A DNA stretch of 58,778 nucleotides from assembly GCA_020436165.1 (NCBI GenBank), contig JAGQYI010000055.1, positions 1 to 58,778 of the forward strand. Reading direction: 5' to 3'. Below are positions 16,948-27,500 of the stretch, piece after piece (positions within the stretch are counted from its first letter, which is position 1; each line of letters begins with the position of its first letter). The position numbers and the translations under genes were made by a program. The notes beneath the pieces were generated by a model. That model saw only the letters and a list, made by a program, of their open reading frames with translations. It did not search any database and had not been told where the DNA came from. Source of the DNA: Cyclobacteriaceae bacterium (GTDB taxonomy: Bacteria; Bacteroidota; Bacteroidia; Cytophagales; Cyclobacteriaceae).

Positions 16948-19259
16948 TAGTCAACCACGGTGAAAGTTGCTTTTAAACTGGCCCCGGAATCACCTCCAAC
17001 AAATACATCAAAATCACCCGGTTCAACTTCCCATTTTCCATTAAGGGTGTAAAATTGAAGTTGTTCTTTGCCAAGTGTAAAATTAACAGTTTTTGTCTCA
17101 CCAGCCTTTAGTGCAACTTTCTCAAATGCTTTGAGTTCACGAACCGGCCTTGTAATACTTCCAACCAGGTCTCTGATATAAAGCTGGACTACTTCTTCGC
17201 CTTCTAAATTGCCTGTATTGGTTACATCAACAGAAACCTGAACAGACCCCTCTTTCCCAATTTCAGTTTTGTCAAGTGTAAGGTTTTGGTATGCAAAGGT
17301 TGTATAACTTAAACCATAGCCAAACGGGTAAAGGCCGGTTTTAGGCGAATCGGTATAGCCTGAATAGGTCACATGCTGCACATTAAAGGGCCTTCCGGTA
17401 TTTTTTTGATTGTAATACAAAGGCTCCTGGCCCACACTATATGGGAATGTAACGGGCAACTTTCCTGAAGGGTTATAATCGCCAAAAACCACATCGGCAA
17501 TGGCATTCCCTGCCTGTGAGCCTAAGTGCCAGCATTCCAAAATAGTAGGTGTGTGCTCTGCTGCCCATGTTATATCCATAGGGCGGCCATTCATAAGCAC
17601 GATAACTATATTTTTGTTCACCTTTAAAATCTCATTCAATAATTGAAGCTGAACACCTGCAAAACCAATATGGGTCTGGCTTCTTCCTTCACCTGTTTGG
17701 TAGGCATTTTCGCCAATGGCCAGAAGAACAGCATCCGCCTTTCTTGCGGCTGCAACTGCGGCCGGTATTTTTGAAACATCTTCTTCATTGATTTTAAGCG
17801 GCAATAAGAAAGAATTCTGTCCCTTTTTTAGGTAATCAATGGTCAGGTCGCACCCTTTTTCATAAATAACGTTTGTTCCCGGGCTAACCATTGCCTTAAC
17901 GCCTTCGAGCAACGAAACGGCAGAATTCTTTTGTCCTTTTGCTCTCCAGTTTCCTATTGGCGTGTCTTTATCATCGGCCAGTGGGCCAATAACCGCCAAT
18001 GTTTTAATATCTTTTTTAAGCGGAAGAAGCTGACCTTCATTTTTAAGTAGCACAATCGATCTTTTAGCCACCTCCCTTGAAAATTCCTGGTTTGGGGTGG
18101 AGTAAACTACTTCTTTTTCCCTCTCTTCATCACAATATTTGAAAGGATCATCGAAGAGGCCCAGTTCAAATTTTACTTTTAAAATTCTGCGTACCGCATT
18201 ATCAATAAGCGAAACATCAACTTTACCATCGTTCACCAGTTTTTCCAGGTTGGCTTCATAAGCGTTGCCTTCCATATCCATATCGCTTCCTGCATGGATG
18301 GCTAAGTTGGAGGCTTCGTACTTATCTTTGGCCACCCCGTGTGCTACCAATTCGGCAATGGAGCCCCAGTCAGAAACGATAAAGCCTTTCCAGCCCCATT
18401 CGTCTTTCAAAATATTTCTTTGGATATCCTCATCGGCTGTGGCCGGAATACCATCTATTTCGTTAAATGAATTCATAAATGTGGCCACTCCAGCATCCGC
18501 AGCTGCTTTAAAAGGATAAAGCACCGTATTGTGCAGTTCGTGCACACCTAAATTAGCGGTATTGTAATCCCTGCCGGCTTCTGCCATGCCATAGCCTGCA
18601 AAGTGTTTTGCACAGGCAGCAATCGTATTCTTTGCAGTCAGATCATCACCTTGAAAACCCTTGATCCTGGCAACTGCTACTTTGGCATTCAAATAAGGGT
18701 CTTCACCTGCACCTTCCATTATTCTGCCCCAGCGTGCATCTCTGGAAATGTCCATCATTGGAGCAAAGGTCCATTGAATTCCTGACGCAGAAGCTTCTGC
18801 AGCTGCTATTTGCGCTGATTTTTGCATCAATTCCAGATCCCAACTGGCTGTTTCGCCCAGTGGGATGGGGAAAATGGTTTTGTAACCATGAATCACATCA
18901 TAGCCGAATATGAGTGGGATTTTTAGCCGGGAGCTATCGATTGCCATCTTTTGGGCTTCACGGGTAGCTTTCACAGAAGTTACATTAAGCATGGAACCTA
19001 CCAAACCCTTCTTTACACGTTCGGCTTTTTCTTTATCGCCCATATTGGAGGGTGGGCCTGTTAAATCCCAACTTCCATTGTATTGAACCATTTGTCCAAT
19101 CTTTTCCTCAAGGGTCATTAGAGCAAGTAATGAATCTACCTTATGGTCGATTAACGAGTTTTCATCAGATACGTCCGGATTGTTCCTAGTATTCGAACAA
19201 GAGCTGATAATTGCCATACTGATAGCAAAAACAGCTAAAAAAAATAAACTTCTCTTCAT
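16947..19259 (-). CDS. GH3 family beta-glucosidase (BglX-like) lipoprotein
   Basis: 770 residues, typical for BglX-type GH3 enzymes, with a lipoprotein signal (Cys21, AIISSC). The (beta/alpha)8 domain holds the conserved KHFAGYG and the nucleophile Asp297 in GFIVSDWGSI. The alpha/beta sandwich follows (YPFGYGLSYTTF near 640), then a fibronectin type III-like domain to the end (VTNTGNLEGEEVVQLYI). GH3 enzymes release glucose or xylose from the non-reducing ends of beta-linked oligosaccharides. With GH16 and GH2 as operon partners it probably trims oligosaccharides in the periplasm. It lies 12 nt downstream of the endonuclease/exonuclease/phosphatase gene. Confidence 0.95.
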   Translation of the reverse strand: MKRSLFFLAVFAISMAIISSCSNTRNNPDVSDENSLIDHKVDSLLALMTLEEKIGQMVQYNGSWDLTGPPSNMGDKEKAERVKKGLVGSMLNVTSVKATREAQKMAIDSSRLKIPLIFGYDVIHGYKTIFPIPLGETASWDLELMQKSAQIAAAEASASGIQWTFAPMMDISRDARWGRIMEGAGEDPYLNAKVAVARIKGFQGDDLTAKNTIAACAKHFAGYGMAEAGRDYNTANLGVHELHNTVLYPFKAAADAGVATFMNSFNEIDGIPATADEDIQRNILKDEWGWKGFIVSDWGSIAELVAHGVAKDKYEASNLAIHAGSDMDMEGNAYEANLEKLVNDGKVDVSLIDNAVRRILKVKFELGLFDDPFKYCDEEREKEVVYSTPNQEFSREVAKRSIVLLKNEGQLLPLKKDIKTLAVIGPLADDKDTPIGNWRAKGQKNSAVSLLEGVKAMVSPGTNVIYEKGCDLTIDYLKKGQNSFLLPLKINEEDVSKIPAAVAAARKADAVLLAIGENAYQTGEGRSQTHIGFAGVQLQLLNEILKVNKNIVIVLMNGRPMDITWAAEHTPTILECWHLGSQAGNAIADVVFGDYNPSGKLPVTFPYSVGQEPLYYNQKNTGRPFNVQHVTYSGYTDSPKTGLYPFGYGLSYTTFAYQNLTLDKTEIGKEGSVQVSVDVTNTGNLEGEEVVQLYIRDLVGSITRPVRELKAFEKVALKAGETKTVNFTLGKEQLQFYTLNGKWEVEPGDFDVFVGGDSGASLKATFTVVD

Positions 19260-19271
19260 GGTGCGGGTTGA

Positions 19272-20105
19272 TTATTTGAATAGTAATTCGGCAAATACAG
19301 GAAAGTGATCCGAAGGATATTTCATGTCTTTAGAGTCGGTTAAAACGGCATATTTATTCACCTTAATTTTACCTCCGTTTGAGATAAAAATATAGTCAAT
19401 CCTGTTTTGAACGGGCTCACAAAACTTAAACCCGTTAAATGTTCCAAAGGAACCAAAAGGGGTTTCGCTGGAAACCTCCCTGGCATCAGTCATTTTGGTT
19501 TTTAAATTAGTGATTACCCGGCTATCCGGAATACTGTTGAAATCACCCATGAGTATCACCGGATAGTTCTTTGTGTTTAGAAAACTGATCGTATTTAAGA
19601 TAAGCTCCATTCCTTTATACCTGGCCTCCTCGCCTTCGTTATCAAGGTGGGTGTTGAATACCCAGAATTTCTTTTTCGTTTTTTTGTCCTTAAAAAGTCC
19701 ATAGGTGCACACCCTGAGATATGCGGCATCCCAACCTTTGGAAACCTTTTCAGGTGTTTCTGAAAGCCAAAAAGTACTTGTCTCTAATGTGTCGTACTTT
19801 AACGCATTGTAAAAAATAGCCGAATACTCCCCTTTATTACCTCCTTCTCTTCCAACTCCCAGCATTTTATAATCCTTGAGCTCATTATTTATATAGCTTA
19901 ACTGATGGGGTAGTCCTTCCTGTGTTCCGAAGATGCCCGGCTCGTAAAACTGTATTTGAGAAACTAGGAACTCCTTCCGTTTTGGCCATGCGTTCTCACC
20001 ATCAGATGCCAGATCCAGTCGGAGATTATAGGTCATAACGGGTAGTTCCTGCCCAAAAGCAACTAATGAAAAAAAGAAGAGCAGAAGAGCAAAAAAATGC
20101 TTCAC
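19272..20105 (-). CDS. Secreted endonuclease/exonuclease/phosphatase-family protein
   Basis: 277 residues with a Sec signal (VAFGQ). The start codon is GTG. The fold is shown by MTYNLRLD, the metal Glu in GTQEGLPHQ, FNTHLDNEG, LMGDFNSIPDS and the closing SDHFPVFAEL with the catalytic His. The family includes nucleases, sphingomyelinases and inositol or other phosphodiesterases; this short secreted Bacteroidota branch is common beside glycan genes, but its substrate is not known to me. Placed between GH3 (12 nt) and GH16 (7 nt), it is clearly part of the operon. It might cleave a phosphodiester substituent on the glycan, but that is only inference. Confidence 0.88.
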   Translation of the reverse strand: MKHFFALLLFFFSLVAFGQELPVMTYNLRLDLASDGENAWPKRKEFLVSQIQFYEPGIFGTQEGLPHQLSYINNELKDYKMLGVGREGGNKGEYSAIFYNALKYDTLETSTFWLSETPEKVSKGWDAAYLRVCTYGLFKDKKTKKKFWVFNTHLDNEGEEARYKGMELILNTISFLNTKNYPVILMGDFNSIPDSRVITNLKTKMTDAREVSSETPFGSFGTFNGFKFCEPVQNRIDYIFISNGGKIKVNKYAVLTDSKDMKYPSDHFPVFAELLFK

Positions 20106-20112
20106 AAGTCTA

Positions 20113-20928
20113 TTATTTTAGTTGATATACTCTCACATAGTCCACCACCATTTCTTGTGGAAATACAGAATCATCAACCCCGTGTTTGCCCCCCCAGGCG
20201 CCTCCAACTGCAAAATTCATAATCAAATAAAAAGGTTGATCAAAGGGCCAGTTATCTTCCGTCTTAACTTCAGGAGCATACACATTTGTGACGTTGTCTG
20301 GTGTATCCAAATAAAACTTGATAGAGTCTGAGGTCCATGTCATACCATAATTATGAAATTCTTCTTCGGCTGTAGGAGTAGGAATGGTGCCATGGAAGTC
20401 GGTAACACCATACTGATATTTTGTATGGACATTGTTATGGGTTGTATCTGGGGCATATCCCACATATTCCATAATGTCTATTTCGCCACACTTTGGCCAG
20501 CGGATCGAATCGTGATTAGAGCCCAGCATCCATAAGGCAGGCCAGGTTCCTCGTCCTTGGGGCATTTTTGCCCTAAACTCTATACGGCCATATTTAAACT
20601 CTTTTTTGCCAGCGCTGTTCAATCGGGTGGATGTATAGCCACCTTTCTCATTTTCCCCGGTTTTTACTGCTTTAATTTGAAGTTTTCCATCTTCAAGTTT
20701 ATAGTAGGCAGTGTCTTCTACGTACTTCTGCCATTCATTATTTACACGGCCGGCATCCCAAAGCACAAAGCTCCAGTTATCAAGGTTAACCGAGTCTTCA
20801 TCAAACTCATCGGACCAAACCAATTCGTATCCATCAGAAGAATCTGCTGCTTTCTCATTACAAGAAAACAGCAGACCTAAACCAATTAAACAAAGAGATA
20901 ATCTATCTAAGCGAATTAACTTATTCAT
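20113..20928 (-). CDS. GH16 family endo-beta-glucanase (laminarinase-like) lipoprotein
   Basis: 271 residues with a lipoprotein signal (LLFSC, Cys23). A single GH16 beta-jelly-roll: WSDEFD at about 38-43, NNEWQKYV, then GTWPALWMLG and the catalytic motif GEIDIME with nucleophile Glu149, Asp151 and acid/base Glu154. The extra Met (ExDxxE form) and the flanking segments fit the beta-1,3- and mixed-linkage glucanase branch better than agarases or carrageenases. It cuts the main chain internally, feeding GH3 and GH2. Start and upstream GH2 stop overlap by 8 nt. No carbohydrate-binding module. Confidence 0.93.
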   Translation of the reverse strand: MNKLIRLDRLSLCLIGLGLLFSCNEKAADSSDGYELVWSDEFDEDSVNLDNWSFVLWDAGRVNNEWQKYVEDTAYYKLEDGKLQIKAVKTGENEKGGYTSTRLNSAGKKEFKYGRIEFRAKMPQGRGTWPALWMLGSNHDSIRWPKCGEIDIMEYVGYAPDTTHNNVHTKYQYGVTDFHGTIPTPTAEEEFHNYGMTWTSDSIKFYLDTPDNVTNVYAPEVKTEDNWPFDQPFYLIMNFAVGGAWGGKHGVDDSVFPQEMVVDYVRVYQLK

Positions 20929-22741
20929 ATTCTTTTTTTATTTTTTTGTAAAAATTCTGTAACGTATAAAAGGCTTTTTTCTTTACTCCATTGTTAGATA
21001 TCAGACCTTTTCGGTTCCATCCATCCTGAATATTTGGAAGCACCCTTTTGGGTGATCGAAAGTCAGCCAGTATCCACGGGCTCATCCCGCTGATGTTGGG
21101 AATTTTTTCGATCATTTTCAGGTTCTGTTGATACAAGTATTCCTGGTATTCTTCTGTCCAGCGCTCATTAATGGTACCGTGAAGCCCTTGCAATGCCCCA
21201 CCTCCAAATTCGGAGATAACAACGGGCTTGTTGTATTTAATATCCCATTTTGCATCAGGGGCCTTTTCCAATGAACCACCATACCAACCTGTATATTGGT
21301 TAAAAGCTACAATGTCCATGTATTTGCCAATGGCATCATCCACAATATTTACACCATCCTTGCTATGTTTTTCAAGAGCAGCGCTTACCAGGCGTGTATC
21401 GTCTAAGCTTTTGGTTTTTTTAACCAGTTCAATCAAAAAGTTATTCCTGGTTTCAGAAGGAGGGGTTTCATTGGCCATGGACCAAATAATGATGGAAGCC
21501 CTGTTAATATCTCTGGTGATTGCTTCAGTCAGCTGATTTTCAGCGTTCTTTAGGGTGTTTTGGTTGCTGAAATCAACCGTCCAGTAAACCGGTATTTCTT
21601 CCCAAACCATAAGCCCCATTTTGTCTGCCATGCGCACCATGTATTCATTATGAGGGTAGTGCGCTAATCGCACATAATTGCAACCCAATTCCTTGGCCCA
21701 ATTCAAAAGCACCAGCGCATCGGCTTCATTATAGGCTCTGCCTCCTCTCATAGGGTTTTCTTCGTGAATAGAAATACCTCTTAAGAAGATAGGTTTATTA
21801 TTCAGCATTATTTGAGGCCCCTCGGTTTGAATAGTTCTAAAACCAATTTGATCCTCCAGGGTTTCCTGTGTTGTTTTAATGTAAACAGCATAGAGTTTGG
21901 GTGACTCTGGTGACCACAGCTGAATTTTTTTTGAGCTAATCTCAAAGCTTACTTTTTCATCAGCAGTTACCGCTAGTATTTTGCTAATCTTTAACTCCGG
22001 GATACTAATAGTTACCTTTTCTTCTTTTGTTACATTGTTCAGTTTAACAAAACCACTAAGGGTATTCGTTGAACCTTTGCTAAGCTGCACTTCATAATCC
22101 TGTATGAACGTTGAAGGTTCTTCAATCAGCTTGACATCTCGTGTGATTCCTCCATAGTTCCACCAATCGGTGTTTATAGTGGGAATACCTTCTTTAATGC
22201 GTTTGTCATCAACCTTAACAACCAGGTAATTGTCTTTAGGTTGAATTATGGAAGTTATTTCGAAATTAAAAGGGGTAAAGCCACCTTCATGAACTCCAAG
22301 TTTGGTTCCGTTCAAATAAACTTCTGCTTTATAATTGGCTGCTCCAAAATACAGGAATAACCTGTTGGTACTATTAGATAGCTCATAATCAAAGGACTTC
22401 CTGTACCAGATGGTTCCTTCGTAGTAAAAGAGCTTTTCGTCTTGTGAATTCCAGTCGCGAGGAACAAGAAGGGTAGGGGATTTGTCAAAATCATATTCAA
22501 CCAATTCCAGTTTGTTGTCTGTATGGTAATTATTGTAGAAAGCGGAATTGTTTTTTTCTTTTAATTGGTCGTAGGGCTCGTACCTGTAGTTGTAATATCC
22601 GGTTTCATAAGGATCCACAATGTAGTTCCAGGTTCCGTCTAATGTGGTTGTATTTCTGTTAAAGGTGTTGGTTATGAGGCCTTGTGAATGGGCTAAGAAA
22701 GGGAATAGGAATAAAAAATATAGTATTAATTTTCTTTGCAT
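20921..22741 (-). CDS. GH2 family beta-glucuronidase-type glycosidase
   Basis: 606 residues with a Sec signal (LAHSQ). The N-terminal sugar-binding and immunoglobulin-like domains run to about 305, then a TIM barrel with acid/base Glu425 in SMANETPP and nucleophile Glu511 in VVISEFGGG. WWNYGGITRDV near 193-203 is the beta-glucuronidase form of the family motif. Asn576-Arg-Lys578-Gly fits the NxKG signature that grips the uronate carboxylate in beta-glucuronidases, so glucuronate is the likely leaving sugar. This agrees with uxuA and the mannonate oxidoreductase in the same operon. First gene after the susD hairpins, 283 nt downstream of susD. Confidence 0.93.
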   Translation of the reverse strand: MQRKLILYFLFLFPFLAHSQGLITNTFNRNTTTLDGTWNYIVDPYETGYYNYRYEPYDQLKEKNNSAFYNNYHTDNKLELVEYDFDKSPTLLVPRDWNSQDEKLFYYEGTIWYRKSFDYELSNSTNRLFLYFGAANYKAEVYLNGTKLGVHEGGFTPFNFEITSIIQPKDNYLVVKVDDKRIKEGIPTINTDWWNYGGITRDVKLIEEPSTFIQDYEVQLSKGSTNTLSGFVKLNNVTKEEKVTISIPELKISKILAVTADEKVSFEISSKKIQLWSPESPKLYAVYIKTTQETLEDQIGFRTIQTEGPQIMLNNKPIFLRGISIHEENPMRGGRAYNEADALVLLNWAKELGCNYVRLAHYPHNEYMVRMADKMGLMVWEEIPVYWTVDFSNQNTLKNAENQLTEAITRDINRASIIIWSMANETPPSETRNNFLIELVKKTKSLDDTRLVSAALEKHSKDGVNIVDDAIGKYMDIVAFNQYTGWYGGSLEKAPDAKWDIKYNKPVVISEFGGGALQGLHGTINERWTEEYQEYLYQQNLKMIEKIPNISGMSPWILADFRSPKRVLPNIQDGWNRKGLISNNGVKKKAFYTLQNFYKKIKKEYE

Positions 22742-22787
22742 GTTATGAAATTTGGTTCAAATATTCCGTTTATGTATGGTCAAGGAT

Positions 22788-22820
22788 TTAAAATGACTCT
22801 CTAAAAGAGAGCCATTTTAA
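22788..22820 (-). terminator. Hairpin between susD and the enzyme genes (distal)
   Basis: Two 15-nt arms (22788-22802 and 22806-22820) pair fully on the minus-strand transcript with one G-U wobble, around a 3-nt loop; on the plus strand the same position is an A-C mismatch. The following sequence is only weakly U-rich. It could attenuate transcription or protect upstream RNA ends. Confidence 0.55.
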
Positions 22821-22966
22821 TCAACCAATTAATCATTGTAACAAACAGATTAAACCAAGTATATATGAATTAACGGAATGTTCAATAATCAAAAATCTTG
22901 TGGCAATTTATTATCGATGTTACTCTAAATGCTTGAAGATTTTGGTTTCTTTCTAAACTTACCGAT

Positions 22967-22999
22967 CTCCATATTCCACATTAAATGTGAAATACGGAG
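22967..22999 (-). terminator. Hairpin immediately downstream of susD
   Basis: Two 16-nt arms (22967-22982 and 22984-22999) pair completely on the minus-strand transcript using two G-U wobbles; on the other strand both become A-C mismatches. The innermost pairs probably open to form a loop. It starts 26 nt after the susD stop. There is no strong U tract, so an RNA-stabilising or partial-termination role is as likely as full termination. Confidence 0.55.
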
Positions 23000-23024
23000 T
23001 CAGTAGTTTAAATTCTATCAATAA

Positions 23025-24554
23025 TTATTTCAAGTACCAAGGGGTTTGGTTTGTTATATCAGCTCCCCCATACTGACTATTAATGGAACTTTCATAATTT
23101 GAAGGGTTAGTTGTTACCTCACTAGTTGGGTATTTCCAACGTTTAGGAAATACATTTATGTTATCTTCATTCATACTGGTCGCAGGATTTAGAACAAATG
23201 CCGGATAACCAGTACGTGAAAACTGATAGTAAGAACCGCTGTTAGGTTGGAAGAAATCGATCATCCAACGTTGTGTTAAGATTTGCTCCAATCTATCTTG
23301 TTTAGTACCTCCTGTCTTATAGGCAGCTTCACCTGTAAAATAGTTATCAATATAGGATTGGTCAATAGCCATTCCATGCTCATAACCCACTGTATTAGGC
23401 ATGTTCATATAATATTCTAATTGCGCTTTTACACCATTTTCATAATACTGTTGTGCACTCCCTGTAACCCAACCTTCTTCTATGGCCTCAGCAATAATGA
23501 AACACTGTTCTGAATAGGTAAAATATAATAATGGGTCGTTATCTCTAAATTGAGTATAACGCAGATTTAATAGAGAATACATGCCGGCATCATTGTTCAA
23601 AGACAATGTATTTGCATCCAACTCATAAGGAGCACCCACATAGGCATCAAAATCAGATTCGGTAAAACCATTGGTAATCTGTTCCTGAGCCGGGTCAGCG
23701 AAATAGAATAATCTATAATCGTTATTAGCTTTCAAAAAATTTACAGCAAGGGTTGAAGGAGCCATATATGTTCTCTGATTGGTTCCTCCAAAAAACGGAT
23801 AAGTTGCATTAGAGTTTTCAGTATATTCCAGTTTAAAATCATCATCATAACTGGTCATTAAATCTCCTGTACTTACTATTGCAGCAAAACGTGCTATTTG
23901 AGCGGAAGTAGCTTGTTTGCTCATGGTCTGTATAACTTTCAACTGCAAAGCATTACACAATTTTTGCCATTTGGTAGCATCACCGTTATACATCATATCA
24001 CCGTTTAGATCAAAACCATTTGCAAAATAAGATTCAGCTTCCTGAAGGTCGTCTAATATGTATTGAAAAACATCGGCCTGTTTATCATAAACGGGTTGTG
24101 TAATTCCATCTGCTGCCATACCGGCTTGGGAATAAGGAATATCTCCCATAGCTAAAGTGGCTGAAAAGCCATACCATGCTTTTAGAAACAGTGCTAAACC
24201 CCTATAGGAATATTCTTGCAAACTTCCTTCAGAGAGATTTACCATATCGTTGAGGTCCGTTAAATATTTATAATTCCCAAAGCTTCCATAAGGCCAATAC
24301 GACCAATAGTATTGGTTAGGATCTGCAGTAGACTGCAACTTAGTTACATGATGACTAAACAATGTGATTTGAGTAAAAACATCATTACTGTTGTTCGATA
24401 GTTTAAATGTTTTTACCAAAGCGTTTGTTGCGAGCCTATCCGGAGTAGTTGAAGTTGATTTATCCGGATTGGTATTTACTTCTTCTAAATCGTTACACGA
24501 GTATAAAACCGTGAAAGAAAGAATAACTATTAAAATAATTTTTATCTTTTTCAT
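23025..24554 (-). CDS. SusD/RagB-family nutrient-binding outer-membrane lipoprotein
   Basis: 509 residues with a lipoprotein signal (FTVLYSC, Cys20). The helical TPR-like SusD fold is indicated by an N-terminal DLEEVNTNPD segment, DIPYSQAG, GDATKWQKLCNALQLKV (typical of the SusD-like_2 branch) and a C-terminal ILTQRWMIDFF. SusD proteins cap the SusC pore on the cell surface and capture oligosaccharides. The SusC stop lies 12 nt before this start, so the pair is co-transcribed. The branch is often seen in loci for glycans other than starch. The gene ends ahead of two hairpins that separate it from the enzyme genes. Confidence 0.95.
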   Translation of the reverse strand: MKKIKIILIVILSFTVLYSCNDLEEVNTNPDKSTSTTPDRLATNALVKTFKLSNNSNDVFTQITLFSHHVTKLQSTADPNQYYWSYWPYGSFGNYKYLTDLNDMVNLSEGSLQEYSYRGLALFLKAWYGFSATLAMGDIPYSQAGMAADGITQPVYDKQADVFQYILDDLQEAESYFANGFDLNGDMMYNGDATKWQKLCNALQLKVIQTMSKQATSAQIARFAAIVSTGDLMTSYDDDFKLEYTENSNATYPFFGGTNQRTYMAPSTLAVNFLKANNDYRLFYFADPAQEQITNGFTESDFDAYVGAPYELDANTLSLNNDAGMYSLLNLRYTQFRDNDPLLYFTYSEQCFIIAEAIEEGWVTGSAQQYYENGVKAQLEYYMNMPNTVGYEHGMAIDQSYIDNYFTGEAAYKTGGTKQDRLEQILTQRWMIDFFQPNSGSYYQFSRTGYPAFVLNPATSMNEDNINVFPKRWKYPTSEVTTNPSNYESSINSQYGGADITNQTPWYLK

Positions 24555-24566
24555 AATGGCATCGTA

Positions 24567-27500
24567 TTAAAATGAAAGTTTAATATTAGCTCCAATATAT
24601 CTTGATGATGGGTCGGCTAAATTTTCACTACCACCATCCGGATCGGAATATTTGAATTCCTTGGCCCATAGAAATACGTTTTGGCCTATAAAACTTACAG
24701 ACGCAGTTTGGATAGGTCCCCAACTTTGTAAAAGTCTTTTTGGAAAGTTATAGGTTACAGAAATCTCTCGTAGTTTGAAGAACGTCCTGTCCAAAATATC
24801 ATCTTCGTATCCTGTGCCACCCCATGCGGTTCCTCCATGTAACGATTGAATATAAGTTTTATAGGTAACATTTACATCATTGGCCGCAAAAACACGGGTA
24901 TCTTCCAAGACTTCTCCGGTTATATTATCAGTTGTATAATTACCGGAAACTACCATTGCACCTTCACCTACATAATGTCCAACTGCTGGATCAGCCACGT
25001 CTTCTGCTCTTGCAGAAGTTAACGTGCCAGGGTGAACTCCATATATCCACATATAAGCTTCGGTAGTAGAAGAGAACATTCCTCCAACAACTCCATCAAA
25101 TGATGCAAATAAACTCCAGTTTTTGTAACGTAATGTAGTGTTAATACCCCAAATCCAGTCAGGAGTTTTATACCCAATAACTGAAGAGTAGTTTTCTCTT
25201 ACCAATTTTCCATTTTGGTAAATACGTTGACCGGCAAATTCTCCTGAAGGAACTGTCTGGAATCTTCTCATTGTATAAGCGTCAACTCTTTCTCCTTCTT
25301 TGATCCAAGGTCTATTAGTAGAAAATACAGTATCTATTTTTGAATAGACCTCTTTAAAAGTTGACCAATTAATAGCTACATCCCATTGCAGATCTGCGGT
25401 TTTAACAGGCGTTCCGGTTAAAGCAATTTCCCAACCCTTTTTTGTTGTTTCCTCATCAATATTTATATACTTATAGTTGTAACCCGAAGCCGAAGTTAAT
25501 GGTCCTGGTTTGGGAGTATCATATTTTCTTATACTGTAATAAGAAATATCAGCTGTTATGCGATTTCTCAAAAACATACCCTGCAAGCCTATTTCAGTAG
25601 TATTTCTTGATTCTGGACGAAGAGTATTAAGGTCCCATAGTACGTCAGGTGAATAAGCACCACTCAGGTCATTCCAAATGCTTGGAGCGGAAGTATAAAC
25701 ACTATTAATAGCATAAACACCAGGAGGGGTTTTTGATTGAGTCCAGGATGCTCTAACTTTTAAAAGATCTAACCAACTAGAAGTTAAACCTTCTAAAAAT
25801 TCTGAGACGATTAAGCTACCGGCAACGGAGGGGTAAAAATAAGACCTGTCTGATTTTTGAACTGTAGGCCCAGCAAGTCTAGAAGTCCAGTCGTTACGGC
25901 CGGTTGCTTCTATGTATAAGAAATTATTCCAGGATAATGCCAAGCGTCCATACAATGAATTAGTTTGTTCTGCACGTCTTTCTTCTGCAACAGTTGCAGG
26001 GCTGACCGATGCTGCTAAAGAGTAATACCCTGGTACAGTTATTCCACCCACCGTTAACGCATTAATATTACCGTTCTCTTGATAGAAAATAGAACCACCG
26101 GCAAGATATTCTAAACCTAATCTGTCATCTAGAAATTTGGTACTTCCGGAAAGCAATAAATCACTGTTAGTACTTAATCCAGTTGTTTTACCTACCAGAT
26201 AAGCCCCAGTTAATTTACCATTAAAAGTTAGGCCAGACCTCCAACTGTAATAAGGAATACCAGTATCTCCTAACGAGGTATATGAACCTTTATTAAGTCT
26301 TAATTCTCCTCTATCTCCAAAATAATCCAATCCTGATCGTACTGTAGCTTTTAGCCAGTCAGTTATTGCATAACTTGCAGTTATATCTGCGTTAAAAATG
26401 TCACGGGTAACTTCATTTATCCTTTCATATCTGTCATAATATGGGTTGTTTCCATCTTGCCCCGTATAGCCATTCACTAAATCAAAACCATACATATTAT
26501 TTTGAAGCTCACCAGGAATCAACCAATAATTATCCTTATAATCGCGGATATCAAAGTCTGCAGAACTTCTAAGCAATAATGTGTACATGGGGTCATATGA
26601 AGTGTAACCATTTGAACCCATATTAGGTGTATGCCTTCTGGTGTAGGATAAATTGGATGTTAATTGAAATTTATCCAAAAAGATATCTCCACCCAATAAA
26701 TAAGAGAATTTATCAACTTTGGCATTTGGATAGCGAGCCTTATTTTCTGTCCAATTTACAGAATTTCTCATTGAAACGGTATTCTCTTTAAATGTTACGT
26801 TTACATTATTATTAGTAATGTAACCTTGTTCTAAAAAGTTTTTAAAGTTGTCTTTTCCTATAGGTAGGTATTCATAATCTCTCATCTCCTTTAAATAGGG
26901 ATCCCATTGATTTTGGATAGAACCATCCATTACAGGACCCCATGATTTGGTTTGACCTGCGCTGTAGCTGCCATAATCACCTCGGCCATACACACTTTGT
27001 TTTTCAGGAATGGCTAGGAAGCCTGCATTGAACATAGTATTTGTTGAAAAGTCAACGGTTATACCCAGATTACCGGTGCTGCCATTTTTTGTGGTAATTA
27101 ATATGGCACCATGCTCTCCACGGTATCCATATAGTGCGGTTGCAGTTGCACCTTTCAATACAGACATTGACTCAATATCCTGGGCTGCAATATCACTCAA
27201 TCTTTTATTAGCATAGGCAATCCCATCTACAACTAGTAGAGGATTTTCTTCACCTCGTATAAAAATTCGTGGTTCGTTGTTAAAGTTGGGTGAGTTTTGG
27301 ACCAAAACACCAGCCACTTTACCAGTAAGGGATGTTCCTACATCTACTACCGGAACTTTTTGAAGTTGTTCTCCCTTCACATTCTGAGTGGCATAGCCAA
27401 CTGACCTTTGTTCTTTTTTGATTCCAAGGGCTGTGACAACAATTTCGCTAAGTTGTTGGGTCTCTTCGGAAAGGTTAATGGTTAAATTCTCCTGACTATT

